Shown here in pieces: positions 1 to 9,776 of a stretch of 64,000 bases of DNA. Location of the stretch: the NCBI GenBank assembly GCA_051418055.1, contig JBPRGH010000062.1, positions 124,001 to 188,000 on the forward strand, written 5' to 3'. The stretch comes from JBPRGH01 sp051418055. Lineage in GTDB: Bacteria; Bacteroidota; Bacteroidia; Cytophagales; Cyclobacteriaceae. Both the position numbers and the translations under genes were made by a program. Position 1 is the stretch's first letter; each line of letters begins with the position of its first letter. The notes under the pieces are model-generated. The model saw nothing but the letters and a program-made list of their open reading frames with translations, had not been told where the DNA came from and did no database searches.

Positions 1-1538
1 TCACCACTACCAAAATCATGTGCATAATTAGTGCCTGCAGGTAAATAAGGATAAGATATTGCTGAGCTTAAAGGATTAAATTTACCTCCGTAACTACGAT
101 CGCCAAAATTACCAGCAGAGGTAAGATAATGAGCACCTTTTGCTGAAGCATACTCAACTGCTTTTGCAATTTGACCTGTTGGCCTGAATGGTTCAGTAAG
201 ATAGGTGATGTCGTCTACAATAATGTCATAATCAGCATCTGCCAATTCTGTAATTCCAATAGCCATATCAGCAGGACTTAAAAATCCTGTACGGAATCCA
301 AGTTCAGCTTCAGGAGCTACATCATGCAAAATCTCCAGCATTCCCATGCCTTCATTAGAACCCCTATTATTATCTAAAAGAACAACAACAGGATTAATAT
401 TTCCTGAATTTGAACTACCAGGAAGATCACCATTTGCCACTACAGTAGATGCAACACTTCCATCCGCATCATAACTATCAGATAGGACACCAATTTTTAC
501 GCCCTTACCTCCTAGTTGAAATCCTTGCCTTCCCAGATCTGCCTTTAATGCTGAATCCGCCTGACTGGTTACCAGTCCGGAATGTGTTAAAGGGGTAAAA
601 ACAGGTCTAACAAAGTTTATCAGATCATCATAATTATTTAGTTTTTTAAGGTTTTCGATTGGAAACCATCCGGTTATCAGCAAATTACTACCGCCGGAAA
701 TCTCATCACGCAATCCAAGGCTAACTAATGTATCTCGTAACTGCTGTACATCTACACCCTGATTTGCCCATACCTCTATTAAAACAGTGTTATCGGTTGA
801 GTCTATTTGAAAAATTTCATTAGTACCGATTATAACACCCGACTCATACTGATCTGCTAAGTAATAAAGCTCTGGCCATAGATCATCACCTTCATTTTGA
901 GATGAAAATACAGGTTCCAGACCGGTAATTTGTTTCTGTAGCTTAACATCTGTAACATCCAATTTCGCTACTGGTATAGTAACAGGAAAATAGCCTGATA
1001 ACTGATATTGTAAAGTGTCATCTTCCCCAACAGGTGACAATGTATAGGTGCCATCTGTACTTGTTGTTGTTTCATTTAATCCCTTTTTTGCTTTTACATT
1101 TACTCCAGCCAGCGGATTTCCCGTTGAAAGATCAGTCACAACCCCGGCAACAGTCATACAGCTGGAGATTTCCGAACTAGCCGTAGCAGACTTTACCTCA
1201 ACATGAAATGGATCGCTATCAAGATGCCAGGTAAGATTGGCACCATTAAATTCCACCTGAAAGACAAAGTTGTGAATCCCCGGAAGATATTCAGTGGGTT
1301 GACCTCTATCTCGTTTTCCCGGGGTAAAATTATTTTCTTTACCAATAGGGATAAAAACCGTCTTATTATTATTATTAGTATAGCCGAAATAAGCTATATA
1401 ATTTCCTGTAGCACTATCATAACTTACACAGTTAACAATAGGCTGTATAAAATCTTGAGACCTTACGGAAAATCCGGAAGTAAATAATACTATAAAAATA
1501 AAGGCTGACAATAAGGAAATGTAGTAGTTGGGTTTCAT
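1..1538 (-). CDS. Secreted subtilisin-like (S8-type) peptidase, C-terminal part beyond the window
   Basis: The frame is open from an ATG at 1538 to the window edge, 512 codons, so the part that would carry the catalytic serine is missing. A hydrophobic signal peptide (about residues 5-22) is followed by a one-cysteine domain (about 25-115), a carboxypeptidase-regulatory-like beta-sandwich (about 125-190, motif AGVVTDLSTGNPLAGV) and a subtilisin-like fold. KIGVLSDSYD near residue 346 carries the first-strand Asp. NEGMGMLEILHDVAPEAEL near 393 matches the helix that begins with the catalytic His in classical subtilisins, but here that place reads Asn-Glu. Such proteins are usually exported and often sorted by T9SS in this phylum. 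Whether it is an active protease cannot be judged without the C-terminus. No ATG-proximal promoter was recognised. Confidence 0.8.
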   Translation of the reverse strand, partial: MKPNYYISLLSAFIFIVLFTSGFSVRSQDFIQPIVNCVSYDSATGNYIAYFGYTNNNNKTVFIPIGKENNFTPGKRDRGQPTEYLPGIHNFVFQVEFNGANLTWHLDSDPFHVEVKSATASSEISSCMTVAGVVTDLSTGNPLAGVNVKAKKGLNETTTSTDGTYTLSPVGEDDTLQYQLSGYFPVTIPVAKLDVTDVKLQKQITGLEPVFSSQNEGDDLWPELYYLADQYESGVIIGTNEIFQIDSTDNTVLIEVWANQGVDVQQLRDTLVSLGLRDEISGGSNLLITGWFPIENLKKLNNYDDLINFVRPVFTPLTHSGLVTSQADSALKADLGRQGFQLGGKGVKIGVLSDSYDADGSVASTVVANGDLPGSSNSGNINPVVVLLDNNRGSNEGMGMLEILHDVAPEAELGFRTGFLSPADMAIGITELADADYDIIVDDITYLTEPFRPTGQIAKAVEYASAKGAHYLTSAGNFGDRSYGGKFNPLSSAISYPYLPAGTNYAHDFGSG

Positions 1539-1987
1539 AGCGACACTATTTTGTGAAAGTTACAATTAATTCATTACTAAGTAAAATTTTTTAACTTTTT
1601 ATTACATGTGTACGTCTATATATCTTATTGACATATAGTAACCGCTTTATATGAAATATTTAACATTTATTGCCATATACAACCACCTATCTTAGCGTAA
1701 GGACATTACTATCAATATTGATTTTGCGATCATTGACATATATGATGTTACATATAATTTAATTTTAATAAATATCTTACGAGCATTTAGCAGCAATAAA
1801 CTTACTCAAGGAAACAATTTTGAAATTCTTTATTAAGAAGATATTATTTAGAATTTGAGAAATTTTCTTTAGAAAAAAATTTCGACAGATGGTAATATTA
1901 ACCCCCCTTTTCCTCCCTTACATTTTGAAAAGATTGCGAAAAGAAGAATAAAGAAGCAGGATTGGCAGTAATAAACTTGCTAAAGCA
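1539..1987. other. Intergenic region, 449 bp, AT-rich
   Basis: No credible gene was found. Two copies of a roughly 22-base sequence, GCAGYAATAAACTTRCTMAAG in degenerate form, lie at 1789-1810 and 1964-1985 in the same orientation; their meaning is unknown. The region must hold the promoter of the protease gene, which starts at 1538 on the minus strand, but no TTTG/TAnnTTTG pair is convincing. Confidence 0.5.
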
Positions 1988-2590
1988 TCAGAAATTTTCC
2001 TCCAGGATCTCCTTTAAAGAAGAAAAAGAATTAAACGGTCCCTTGGTAGCTGTTAAATTAACTACCCAGGGAGGCAGGCTTCCTGCCGGATCAAGGGTAA
2101 GGATATATTGAATTTGAATTTCCTCCTCATTAAGCCGCTCTACTTTCCATAAAGCGCTTGAAGTAGTAATTCTTACATTTTCATATTTTAGAGGGGCATA
2201 ACCTGTAACAGCCTTTGATTTGACAAATACCGTATTTGGAATAGAATCTTTAATTAATCGTAGATGAGTTGTTACATCCCTGTTGCTCGCGGGCCAAGGC
2301 AGTGAAAATTCTGTGTAATAGATCAGCTCGTTTTTATTAACTCTTTCAATCAGCTCCAGTGTATTGCTGCTATAAACCCATTGGCGGTGTATACTAACAT
2401 CGAGGATCATTTTTTGATATTGCTCTAGGGTACTCCGGCATGTTAACTGAACCATGATCTGCTTAAAAGGCGATCTATCAATCTCACGCATGAAAACTTT
2501 AATACCATCTTTTTCTTTTTTTAGCTCCCAGTTCTCCTGAGCAAAAGAAATTAAAGGGCAGAAGAGCAAAATAAAAAGCAATTTAGCCAT
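1988..2590 (-). CDS. Exported START-domain (lipid-binding fold) protein
   Basis: Two hundred residues with a signal peptide (cleavage expected after SFA, about residue 17) followed by one START domain filling the rest of the protein. Recognisable features are the N-terminal WELKKEKDGIKVFMRE, the central SIHRQWVYSSNTLELIERV and EFSLPWPASNRDVTTHLRL, and the C-terminal DPAGSLPPWVVNLTATKGP helix start. START domains form a hydrophobic cavity for a lipid or sterol-like ligand; bacterial exported versions have no defined ligand. It is a single gene, downstream of nothing on its strand, with 275 bp separating it from the divergent small gene at 2866. Length is normal for the family. Confidence 0.85.
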   Translation of the reverse strand: MAKLLFILLFCPLISFAQENWELKKEKDGIKVFMREIDRSPFKQIMVQLTCRSTLEQYQKMILDVSIHRQWVYSSNTLELIERVNKNELIYYTEFSLPWPASNRDVTTHLRLIKDSIPNTVFVKSKAVTGYAPLKYENVRITTSSALWKVERLNEEEIQIQYILTLDPAGSLPPWVVNLTATKGPFNSFSSLKEILEENF

Positions 2591-2865
2591 ACAAAAAATT
2601 GAGACTGCTTAAAAATTCATTGGTCCTATGATTTTTTAAAACCAAAAAACAGAAGGCAATTTAACTAAAAATCAGTAACGAGAGAAATGAATCCTGGTGA
2701 GTCGAAAGAAATCAGGTTATAAACTTTTAAAATCAGGTAACAATTTTGTATCTGAGATGCTACATAAAAAGAATACTTCAAAAGGTGTTGAAGTAAATTT
2801 ATAAATGTTATTAATCTGGAATAACCAAAAATATATTTTACCAGGTTCACAAGAATATTTTTACC

Positions 2866-3192
2866 ATGGCAGCATTTTTTAAAAATAAAAGAGGTAAAGC
2901 GAAACTAATAAAAGAATTTAAAGACCCTCCTAACACTGCTGTTTTCACAACCAAGTTTGTTACGGAAGAATATAAGCCAATCACGTATGTATCCCATGAC
3001 GATGATGGTAGTGACTGGCAATTTTTCAGCAATGATGACTTTAAAGAACTTGAATCAATTGCCCGAATTGTAAGCCTGCAGGAAATAATTAACCTGGACC
3101 CATCAATAAGGGAATTAGCTGATATGCCAGTGGGCTATTATGCAACCCGAAAAAGTAAAGATGATAAATGGATCATCCATAAACATGAATAA
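2866..3192 (+). CDS. Small conserved protein of unknown function
   Basis: A soluble 108-residue protein without signal peptide. The pattern TYVSHDDDGSDWQFFSNDD, then DPSIRELADMPVGYYATRKS near the C-terminus, is typical of a family of small bacterial proteins that I know only as hypothetical; the block DP-x-(I/L)-x-ELADMPxG is the signature. It starts with ATG at 2866 (ACCATGGC context) and ends 8 bp before the convergent gene at 3201. Some relatives are found as immunity-like proteins, but no toxin gene is next to it here, so I give no function. Confidence 0.75.
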   Translation: MAAFFKNKRGKAKLIKEFKDPPNTAVFTTKFVTEEYKPITYVSHDDDGSDWQFFSNDDFKELESIARIVSLQEIINLDPSIRELADMPVGYYATRKSKDDKWIIHKHE

Positions 3193-3200
3193 ACTCTCTA

Positions 3201-3632
3201 TTAAATCATTTGAGGGTATGGGCAGAAACCAACAAATGTATAGAGTTCATCTTTAACTTCATTAAACCGATCATTAAAAGCAACAAGCTTAGTTAGCAGA
3301 TCGATGTGAGTAGGTGTATAAATTATATTAAAATCTTCCATTGTAAATGATCTCTCAGCTAAACCTTTTTCATGCTGACGTAATTTGCTGATAAGCTCAT
3401 CCACTACCTCTCCGTTATAATAGGTAAGCAAATTTTGAAAATGATCCATCTGGATCTTATCCTCTAAAGAAGTAGCTTTTGTAGCATATTTGTCCAACAA
3501 TACCTGGAAAAAATTGAGCTCATATTTCCAAATAACGGCTTTGCCAAGCCAATCCAAAATTTCTTTACGCTTATTGATCAATAAGGGCTGAAGAAGATAA
3601 TGTTCGTTAACTGAAGCGGCTATAGTATACAT
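3201..3632 (-). CDS. Small helical protein of unknown function
   Basis: Not recognised. I start it at the ATG at 3632 (143 residues) rather than the upstream ATG at 3671, because a strong purine run, AAGGGGGG, lies 5 bases before it and the extra 13 residues look like untranslated leader. The protein is predicted to be mostly alpha-helical and soluble, rich in Leu and Lys, with no Cys pair motif and no signal peptide. It converges with the gene at 2866. A possible promoter, TATTTTG about 30 bases upstream of the start on the minus strand, is weak. Confidence 0.65.
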   Translation of the reverse strand: MYTIAASVNEHYLLQPLLINKRKEILDWLGKAVIWKYELNFFQVLLDKYATKATSLEDKIQMDHFQNLLTYYNGEVVDELISKLRQHEKGLAERSFTMEDFNIIYTPTHIDLLTKLVAFNDRFNEVKDELYTFVGFCPYPQMI

Positions 3633-4049
3633 TTTACCCCCCTTTTTTATTAAAATAAAACAATATGACAAAATAGGTTACGACAATTATCACTGCTTTC
3701 AATGATTATTGTCATTCCGGATGTGCTGATCAATATAACAATAGCCCTATTTATATTGTTATAATGGATTTGTGAAAAATAAAAAAAAATTTGCAAATTG
3801 ATGTGATACCTACTATTTGATTTAATAAAAATGAAATAAATCCTGTTTATCAAACCGCTAATCAGCTTTCTTATGGTATCCCGACAGGCTTTTCTTTTGG
3901 ATTACATCCTGTAAAAAAAGAAGTAGCTAAGTAAATAATATTATTAAAAAAGCCCCCCCTATTGGTCTGTGTCGACACAGACCAAGACGGGTGTTCAGCA
4001 CAGACCAAGACCTGGTGTTTGGCACAGACCAAGGGGAGGGGAAGAAATA
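3633..4049. other. Intergenic region, 417 bp, with palindromic repeat cluster at its right end
   Basis: The only structure is the CACAGACCAAGA cluster at 3962-4033 (listed separately). The remaining sequence is AT-rich and has no open frame that resembles a protein. Confidence 0.5.
3962..4033. repeat. 24-bp perfect palindrome followed by three CACAGACCAAG copies
   Basis: TTGGTCTGTGTC joined directly to its reverse complement forms a 24-bp perfect palindrome at 3962-3985. The right half, CACAGACCAAGA, then recurs at 3999-4010 and, as CACAGACCAAG, at 4023-4033, with a spacing of 23-24 bases. The cluster sits just beyond the stop codon of the CocE-like gene (4050, minus strand), so it may act in 3'-end formation or be a degraded REP-like element. 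Confidence 0.7.
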
Positions 4050-5933
4050 TTATTTTTTTACAATTGGCAACTTAATATGTGATGGATATTTTGTTGAATG
4101 ATGGATCTTATTATTCGCCACCTTTCCTTCAGATTCATCAAAATTGTCGCCACCAGTATTTAAATTACGTGCAAAACGAGGAAAATTACTACTGCTGATC
4201 TCTATCCTTATGCTATGCCCTTTCTTAAAATAATTACTTGTAGACATAGGAGTAAGATCAATTTGATAAACTTTCCCCCCTTCCATCATCACCTCTTTAT
4301 CATATCCTTCACGATAGCGGGCTCTTTGGATTGTTTCATCTAGATTGTACGCTCTTCCATCAGGATAGACATCAATTAATTTAATAGTAAAATCAGTGTC
4401 TTTTGCATCTGAAGAAACATATAAGGTACTTTCTATAAAACCTGTAACCTCCATTCCCTCTTGAAGAGGAGGTGTCGTATATACCAGGATATCATGCCTT
4501 GTTTCCATCTCCCTCTGATCGAAAGAACCACCTTTTATGGCATTGCCGGTACAGCAAACATTACCCCCATAGGAAGGGACAGGGTTTTCAGGGTCATATG
4601 CATAGGCATCAGGCATATCCTTCTTTGGTGGCTTAATTGTAAGGGCACCATCTCCATAAAGGCTATTTGCTTTACCATCACTGTTCAGGTAATAAGTTGT
4701 CATCTGGGCAGCCTTAGGGGGCCATTCTTCAGCAGTTTGCCATTCATTGGAACCCATTGTATAATACTTAACCCTCGGCATTTCCTCCACAACATCATTA
4801 TCCTCACCTTTCAGCCAATGATCAAACCAACCGTAGATCATTGCATCATAATCTAGTCGGGCATCTCCAACACTTCTCTCTCCCACAACTGTATTTTCCG
4901 TTGCCCTCGAAAACCCACAATGTAAAGTTGGGGCTATCACCAGGTACTGGTTTTCCGCAACCTCTTTTTCCTCTGCATTATTTCGGACATGATTAAAAAG
5001 TGCAAGATTCGGACTTGTAGAAACATCATACCAGGAAACAAACCAGTAGCTTGGTACACCAAAAGGCATGTCATCATGATATAAGCCACCTTCATACCAG
5101 GCCGGATCATTAGGTTTACGGACAATCATTTCATCATAAATACCTTTTGAACCATTTACATTTTTTATAATATCCTTTATTGGTAAATGCTTTAACCCTT
5201 CCGACCAGTCAACACGTGGCATTTCCGGAGCAAGATCATAAAAACGCTGGATTCGTACCAGGTCCTCCTGTGATGCACCTTCAGGTATTACCGGAGCAAA
5301 TTCATCATGCTGTGTGCCGTAAAGCCAGGCAAAAAACAGCATCTGTTCTGCGCCACCACGATACCAGTTGCCCTGCTCATAATAATCACCCACACGGCCT
5401 ACGCCGGCACCAAAACCCATAGGGACCATCGCTGCATGTGAAGGATGATCAAGAGCTGCAACAGCCATCTGCCATTCTGCAGTTGATGAGCAGCCTAATG
5501 TGCCTATTTTACCGTTGCTCCACGATTGGTCAGCCATCCAGCTGAAAGCATCGTATCCGTCTGTTTTAGGTGTACCAAGAATATCCCACTCCCCTTCCGA
5601 GAAAAAGCGACCGCGTTCATTTTGAACAACATAGGCATAACCGTTGGAAACAGCTTTATAAGCCTGCTCATACGTACGTGTCCTTTCCTCTCCATTTCCC
5701 CAGGAATTAAAGTTATACGGTGTACGGGAAAAGATGATGGGTACTTTTTTATCTGTTTTGGGACGATAGATATCCGTAGCCAGCCGAACACCGTCACGCA
5801 TCGGCATCATAACTTTTTGATCTATTACAGCTATCTCCTCTAGCTTTTTATAAATATCGCTCTCCTGAGCAAACACCCCGTTTACAAGAAACAGTAGGGT
5901 AACTACAAAAAATGATAAATAACTTTTCTTCAT
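4050..5933 (-). CDS. Exported CocE/NonD-type alpha/beta hydrolase (peptidase S15 family)
   Basis: A 627-residue enzyme with a signal peptide ending near FAQES. The N-terminal catalytic domain has IDQKVMMPMRDGVRLATDIYRP and the nucleophile elbow GTLGCSSTAEWQ, with Ser149 as probable nucleophile; an alpha-helical cap follows, and the C-terminal jelly-roll contains DTDFTIKLIDVYPDGRAYNL (acid residue region) and ends with the conserved pattern NKIHHSTKYPSHIKLPI that supplies a histidine. The family includes X-Pro dipeptidyl-peptidases, cocaine esterase and glutaryl-7-ACA acylase, so it cleaves an ester or amide; substrate not predictable. The usual GxSYxG elbow is changed to GCSSTA here. Single gene, probably periplasmic or extracellular. 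Confidence 0.9.
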   Translation of the reverse strand: MKKSYLSFFVVTLLFLVNGVFAQESDIYKKLEEIAVIDQKVMMPMRDGVRLATDIYRPKTDKKVPIIFSRTPYNFNSWGNGEERTRTYEQAYKAVSNGYAYVVQNERGRFFSEGEWDILGTPKTDGYDAFSWMADQSWSNGKIGTLGCSSTAEWQMAVAALDHPSHAAMVPMGFGAGVGRVGDYYEQGNWYRGGAEQMLFFAWLYGTQHDEFAPVIPEGASQEDLVRIQRFYDLAPEMPRVDWSEGLKHLPIKDIIKNVNGSKGIYDEMIVRKPNDPAWYEGGLYHDDMPFGVPSYWFVSWYDVSTSPNLALFNHVRNNAEEKEVAENQYLVIAPTLHCGFSRATENTVVGERSVGDARLDYDAMIYGWFDHWLKGEDNDVVEEMPRVKYYTMGSNEWQTAEEWPPKAAQMTTYYLNSDGKANSLYGDGALTIKPPKKDMPDAYAYDPENPVPSYGGNVCCTGNAIKGGSFDQREMETRHDILVYTTPPLQEGMEVTGFIESTLYVSSDAKDTDFTIKLIDVYPDGRAYNLDETIQRARYREGYDKEVMMEGGKVYQIDLTPMSTSNYFKKGHSIRIEISSSNFPRFARNLNTGGDNFDESEGKVANNKIHHSTKYPSHIKLPIVKK

Positions 5934-6139
5934 AATCTAAAAATTTTCACGTGTAAAATATATTATTAAAAAGAGATGCCCTAATAATTTTATATAAATG
6001 GTATAGAGGCAGAAATTTATGAGGGGCTAAAAGATCCTTCAACAACTTATTTATCTTAATCTTAAACTTTCTTGTTATTCCTGTTAACAGAAATGGTAAA
6101 ATGGCCATTTTTGTAATTCAAAGTAGGAAGATCGTAAAT

Positions 6140-8908
6140 ATGGCAATATATAATTACAAGGATACTGAACAGAAGTGGCAAAAATTTTGGGAAGAAAAAA
6201 AGGTCTACAAGTCAGAAGAATCTTCCATTAAACCTAAATTTTATGCATTAGACATGTTTCCTTATCCTTCAGGGGCAGGATTACATGTTGGTCATCCGCT
6301 TGGATACATTGCTTCTGATATTGTTTCCCGTTACAAGAGATTAAAGGGATTTAATGTGCTGCACCCAATGGGTTTTGATGCATTCGGGCTTCCTGCCGAA
6401 CAATACGCCATCCAAACAGGTCAGCATCCGGCAATTACCACCGAACAAAATATCACCCGCTATAAAGAACAGCTGAAAAATATCGGCTTCTGCTATGACT
6501 GGGATAGAGAAATACAAACCTGCGACCCAAAATATTACCGCTGGACGCAGTGGATCTTCATGCAGCTGTTTGATAGCTGGTATGATGAAACACAAGATAA
6601 GGCCAGACCTGTCGCTGACCTGGTGGAAATATTTAAAAAGGATGGCAACTCATCTGTAAAGGCTACTTGTGATGAGGATACCCCTGATTTTACAGCCGAA
6701 CAATGGAGCAGCTTTTCTGAAAAAGAGCAGCAGGATATGTTGCTGAAATACCGTCTCTCCTACCTTGCAGAGACTACTGTTAACTGGTGCCCCGCCCTTG
6801 GAACAGTACTATCCAATGATGAAGTTAAAGATGGCTTTTCTGAACGTGGTGGTCATCCGGTAGAACGCAAAAACATGCTGCAATGGATGATGCGGATAAC
6901 GGCTTATGCTGGAAGGCTTCTTCAGGGACTGGAGAAAATCGAATGGCCGGAGGCGGTTAAAGAAATGCAGCGCAACTGGATTGGTAAATCCAAAGGTGCA
7001 GAGGTGGAGTTTAAAGTCATAGATAAGGACTATAAGATTAAAGTATTTACCACACGTATTGATACAATATTCGGAGTGACCTTTCTGGTATTGGCTCCTG
7101 AAAGTGAAATCGTACCGGAAATTACTCCCAAAGAACGCGAGCAGGCAGTAAATCAATATATAGATGTAGCCAAAAATCGCTCTGAGCGTGAACGTATGAG
7201 TGATGTAAAGCAGGTTTCAGGTGTTTTTACCGGTGCTTATGCTGAGCATCCTTTTTCAGGTGAGCAGTTACCTATCTGGGTAGCCGATTATGTATTGGCA
7301 GGTTATGGTACAGGTGCAGTAATGGCCGTACCCGCTGGTGATCAGCGTGATTATGATTTTGCAAAGCATTTTCAATTACCTATAGTACCCATAAATGATG
7401 CAGCCGATATTTCAGAACAAGCCGATCCTACACGTGAAGGAAAAATCATAAATTCGGATTTCCTTAATGGCCTTTCGCCTGAAGAGGCAATTAAAAAAGG
7501 AAATGAGGAAGTAGAAAAAAGGAATATTGGTAAAGCCAGGATCAACTATCGCATGCGTGATGCAATATTCACGCGTCAGCGGTACTGGGGAGAACCTCTC
7601 CCAATTTATTACAAAAATGACATCCCTTACCTTCTGGATGAAGATAAGTTACCTTTAATACTGCCTCCCGTTGATAAATATCTTCCAACTGAGGAGGGTG
7701 AACCTCCATTGGGAAGGGCAAAAAACTGGAAAACTGAAGATGGTCACCCACTGGAGTTAAGCACGATGCCGGGCTGGGCAGGATCAAGCTGGTATTTCTT
7801 CCGTTATATGGATCCCGAAAACGAAGAAGCATTTGTTGATCCGGAAAAGCAAAAGTACTGGGAAAATGTAGACCTGTATATCGGCGGTTCAGAACATGCT
7901 ACCGGACACCTGCTGTATTCCAGATTCTGGACAAAATTCCTTTATGACCGTGGATTGGTCACTGTTGATGAACCATTCAGAAAAATGATCAATCAGGGAA
8001 TGATACAGGGAAGGTCCAATTTTGTATATCGCGTTAAAGGTGAAAATAAATTCGTTTCATATAATCTCCGGGAAAAGTACGACACTCAGGCTCTCCATGT
8101 AGAAGTCAGCCTGGTAAAAAATGATGAGCTGGATATAGAATCATTCAGACAATGGCGTGCCGAATATTCCAATGCAGAATTTATCCTGGAAGGAAATAAG
8201 TATATCTGCGGGTATGAGGTTGAGAAGATGTCCAAATCAAAATATAACGTTGTAAACCCGGATGACATTATAGAAAATTATGGTGCTGATACCCTTCGCA
8301 TGTACGAGATGTTCCTTGGACCGCTCGAGCAGTTTAAACCATGGAATACACATGGTATTGATGGGGTATTTAAATTTCTGAGAAGGTTCTGGAACCTGTT
8401 CCACAATGATCAGGATAAATTTGAGGTAAGTGACGCGGAACCTTCAAAAGAAGAATATAAAATTTTGCACCGTACGCTTAAGAAGATAGCAGAAGATATT
8501 GACAACTATAGTTTTAACACCTCTGTCAGTGAATTTATGATCTGCACTAACGACCTGATAAAGCTGAATTGTAATAAAAAGTCAATCCTTGAACCATTGG
8601 TAATAGCCTTATCTCCGTATGCCCCCCATATAACTGAGGAGCTGTGGCATCTTTTAGGAAATAAAAATACGATTAATGATGCTGCATTCCCCGAAATAAA
8701 AGAGGAGTACCTGAAAGAAAATGAGTTTGAGTATCCGGTTTCAATAAATGGTAAAGTGAGGGCGAAAATGTCTTTTGCGTTAGATATGCCAAGAGAGGAT
8801 ATTGAAAAGCAGGTATTAGCTTCTGATGTAGTACAGAAGTGGACAGAAGGAAAGCCACCAAAAAAGGTAATAATCGTTCCCCAGAGAATAGTCAATGTGG
8901 TGGTGTAA
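6140..8908 (+). CDS. leuS: Leucyl-tRNA synthetase
   Basis: Class I aminoacyl-tRNA synthetase charging tRNA-Leu in the cytoplasm. The HIGH motif is HVGH at residues 49-52, the KMSKS loop is K696-S700, and the CP1 editing domain lies between (TTRIDTIFGVTFLVLAPES and the GTGAVMAVPAGDQRDYDFA segment). WAGSSWYFFRYMDP is also typical. An insertion of about 60 residues immediately before KMSKS is a usual Bacteroidota feature. I chose the ATG at 6140 (922 residues, starting MAIYNYKDTEQKWQKFWE) because the longer frame from 6101 adds 13 residues that match nothing in the family. The next gene starts on the base after its stop codon. Confidence 0.97.
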   Translation: MAIYNYKDTEQKWQKFWEEKKVYKSEESSIKPKFYALDMFPYPSGAGLHVGHPLGYIASDIVSRYKRLKGFNVLHPMGFDAFGLPAEQYAIQTGQHPAITTEQNITRYKEQLKNIGFCYDWDREIQTCDPKYYRWTQWIFMQLFDSWYDETQDKARPVADLVEIFKKDGNSSVKATCDEDTPDFTAEQWSSFSEKEQQDMLLKYRLSYLAETTVNWCPALGTVLSNDEVKDGFSERGGHPVERKNMLQWMMRITAYAGRLLQGLEKIEWPEAVKEMQRNWIGKSKGAEVEFKVIDKDYKIKVFTTRIDTIFGVTFLVLAPESEIVPEITPKEREQAVNQYIDVAKNRSERERMSDVKQVSGVFTGAYAEHPFSGEQLPIWVADYVLAGYGTGAVMAVPAGDQRDYDFAKHFQLPIVPINDAADISEQADPTREGKIINSDFLNGLSPEEAIKKGNEEVEKRNIGKARINYRMRDAIFTRQRYWGEPLPIYYKNDIPYLLDEDKLPLILPPVDKYLPTEEGEPPLGRAKNWKTEDGHPLELSTMPGWAGSSWYFFRYMDPENEEAFVDPEKQKYWENVDLYIGGSEHATGHLLYSRFWTKFLYDRGLVTVDEPFRKMINQGMIQGRSNFVYRVKGENKFVSYNLREKYDTQALHVEVSLVKNDELDIESFRQWRAEYSNAEFILEGNKYICGYEVEKMSKSKYNVVNPDDIIENYGADTLRMYEMFLGPLEQFKPWNTHGIDGVFKFLRRFWNLFHNDQDKFEVSDAEPSKEEYKILHRTLKKIAEDIDNYSFNTSVSEFMICTNDLIKLNCNKKSILEPLVIALSPYAPHITEELWHLLGNKNTINDAAFPEIKEEYLKENEFEYPVSINGKVRAKMSFALDMPREDIEKQVLASDVVQKWTEGKPPKKVIIVPQRIVNVVV

Positions 8909-9776
8909 ATGAAGCGTATCCTAATTACCGGTGCAACAGGCAATATCGGAAAACCGATCCTGGAGCATCTTAATTATTATGAAAATCTGGAGGTATTGGC
9001 AGGTGTACGAAATCCTCAAAAAGATCTTTTCCTAAAGCCTGTAAAAAAGGTATATTTCGATTTTGAAGATATCACAGGATCTGCCAATGCTTTAACACAA
9101 TTGGATTGCCTGTTTTTACTACGTCCACCACAAATCTCGGATGTAAAAAAATATTTTGACCCGTTGATAAAAGTGTGTCAGGAAAAAGAGGTCGGACATA
9201 TTGTTTTCCTGTCTGTTCAGGGTGCGGAGAAAAGCTCCATAATTCCTCACAATAAAATTGAAAAGCTGATAGTAGCTTCAGGTATACCTTACACTTTCCT
9301 CCGCCCTGGCTACTTCATGCAGAATCTGTCAGGATCCTTAAAAAAGGATATAATTGAAAAAGATAGGATCTATATCCCTGCAGGAAAAGCTAAATTCAAC
9401 TGGATCGATACTAATGACATTGGTATGGCAGCTGCCAGGGTCATTGAAGCGCCAGAAAAACATGCATCAGGTCTACATCCTCACAGGAGGTGAAAATTTC
9501 ACTTTCAAAACGGCTGCTAAAATAATGTCTGATGTGCTGGATCGAAATATAAGTTATGTCTCGCCAAATCTGATTCGATTTTTTATCAGAAAGAGAAAAG
9601 AAGGGATTCGATCAGGATTTACTATTGTAATGATCATGCTGCACTATTTAGCAAGATTTGAAAAAGAACCTGAAATATCTCCTGACCTTCAGTTATTGAC
9701 TGAAAAAGAACCTACCAGGTTAAAGGAGTTTTTAAATAAGAATAAATCTGAATGGCAGAGGGAGGATAGTCTTTAG
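8909..9776 (+). pseudogene. NmrA-like NAD(P)-binding protein, split by a +1 frameshift
   Basis: The first frame (8909-9493) encodes a Rossmann protein beginning MKRILITGATGNIGKPILEHL, the glycine-rich NAD(P) loop, and continues through YTFLRPGYFMQNL, typical of NmrA/SDR-a5 proteins. After about 9460 the homologous continuation (VYILTGGENFTFKTAAKIMSDVLDR and onward to 9776) is in the next frame. The total of 868 bases is 289 codons plus one base, and 289 residues is the normal family size, so a single extra base explains it. It lies at A5 (9456-9460) or at CAGGTC (9469-9472). It could be a true mutation or a sequencing error. Translation probably couples to leuS, whose stop abuts its start. 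Confidence 0.85.

Noticed and set aside
1203..1487. Open frame on the plus strand of 94 codons
   Set aside because: It lies opposite the N-terminal coding part of the minus-strand protease and has no recognisable protein features.
2866..3192. Immunity protein of a toxin-immunity pair
   Set aside because: No toxin or polymorphic-toxin gene is adjacent; evidence is only a general resemblance of family members.
4461..4856. 131-codon plus-strand frame within the CocE-type gene
   Set aside because: Antisense shadow of a well-supported gene; composition is unlike the neighbouring proteins.
5934..6139. T-box or leucine leader upstream of leuS
   Set aside because: No T-box sequence, no leader peptide with Leu codons and no antiterminator pair is visible; T-boxes are not expected in this phylum.
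8506..8943. 145-codon minus-strand frame over the leuS 3' end
   Set aside because: Antisense shadow of leuS; no start signal or similarity.
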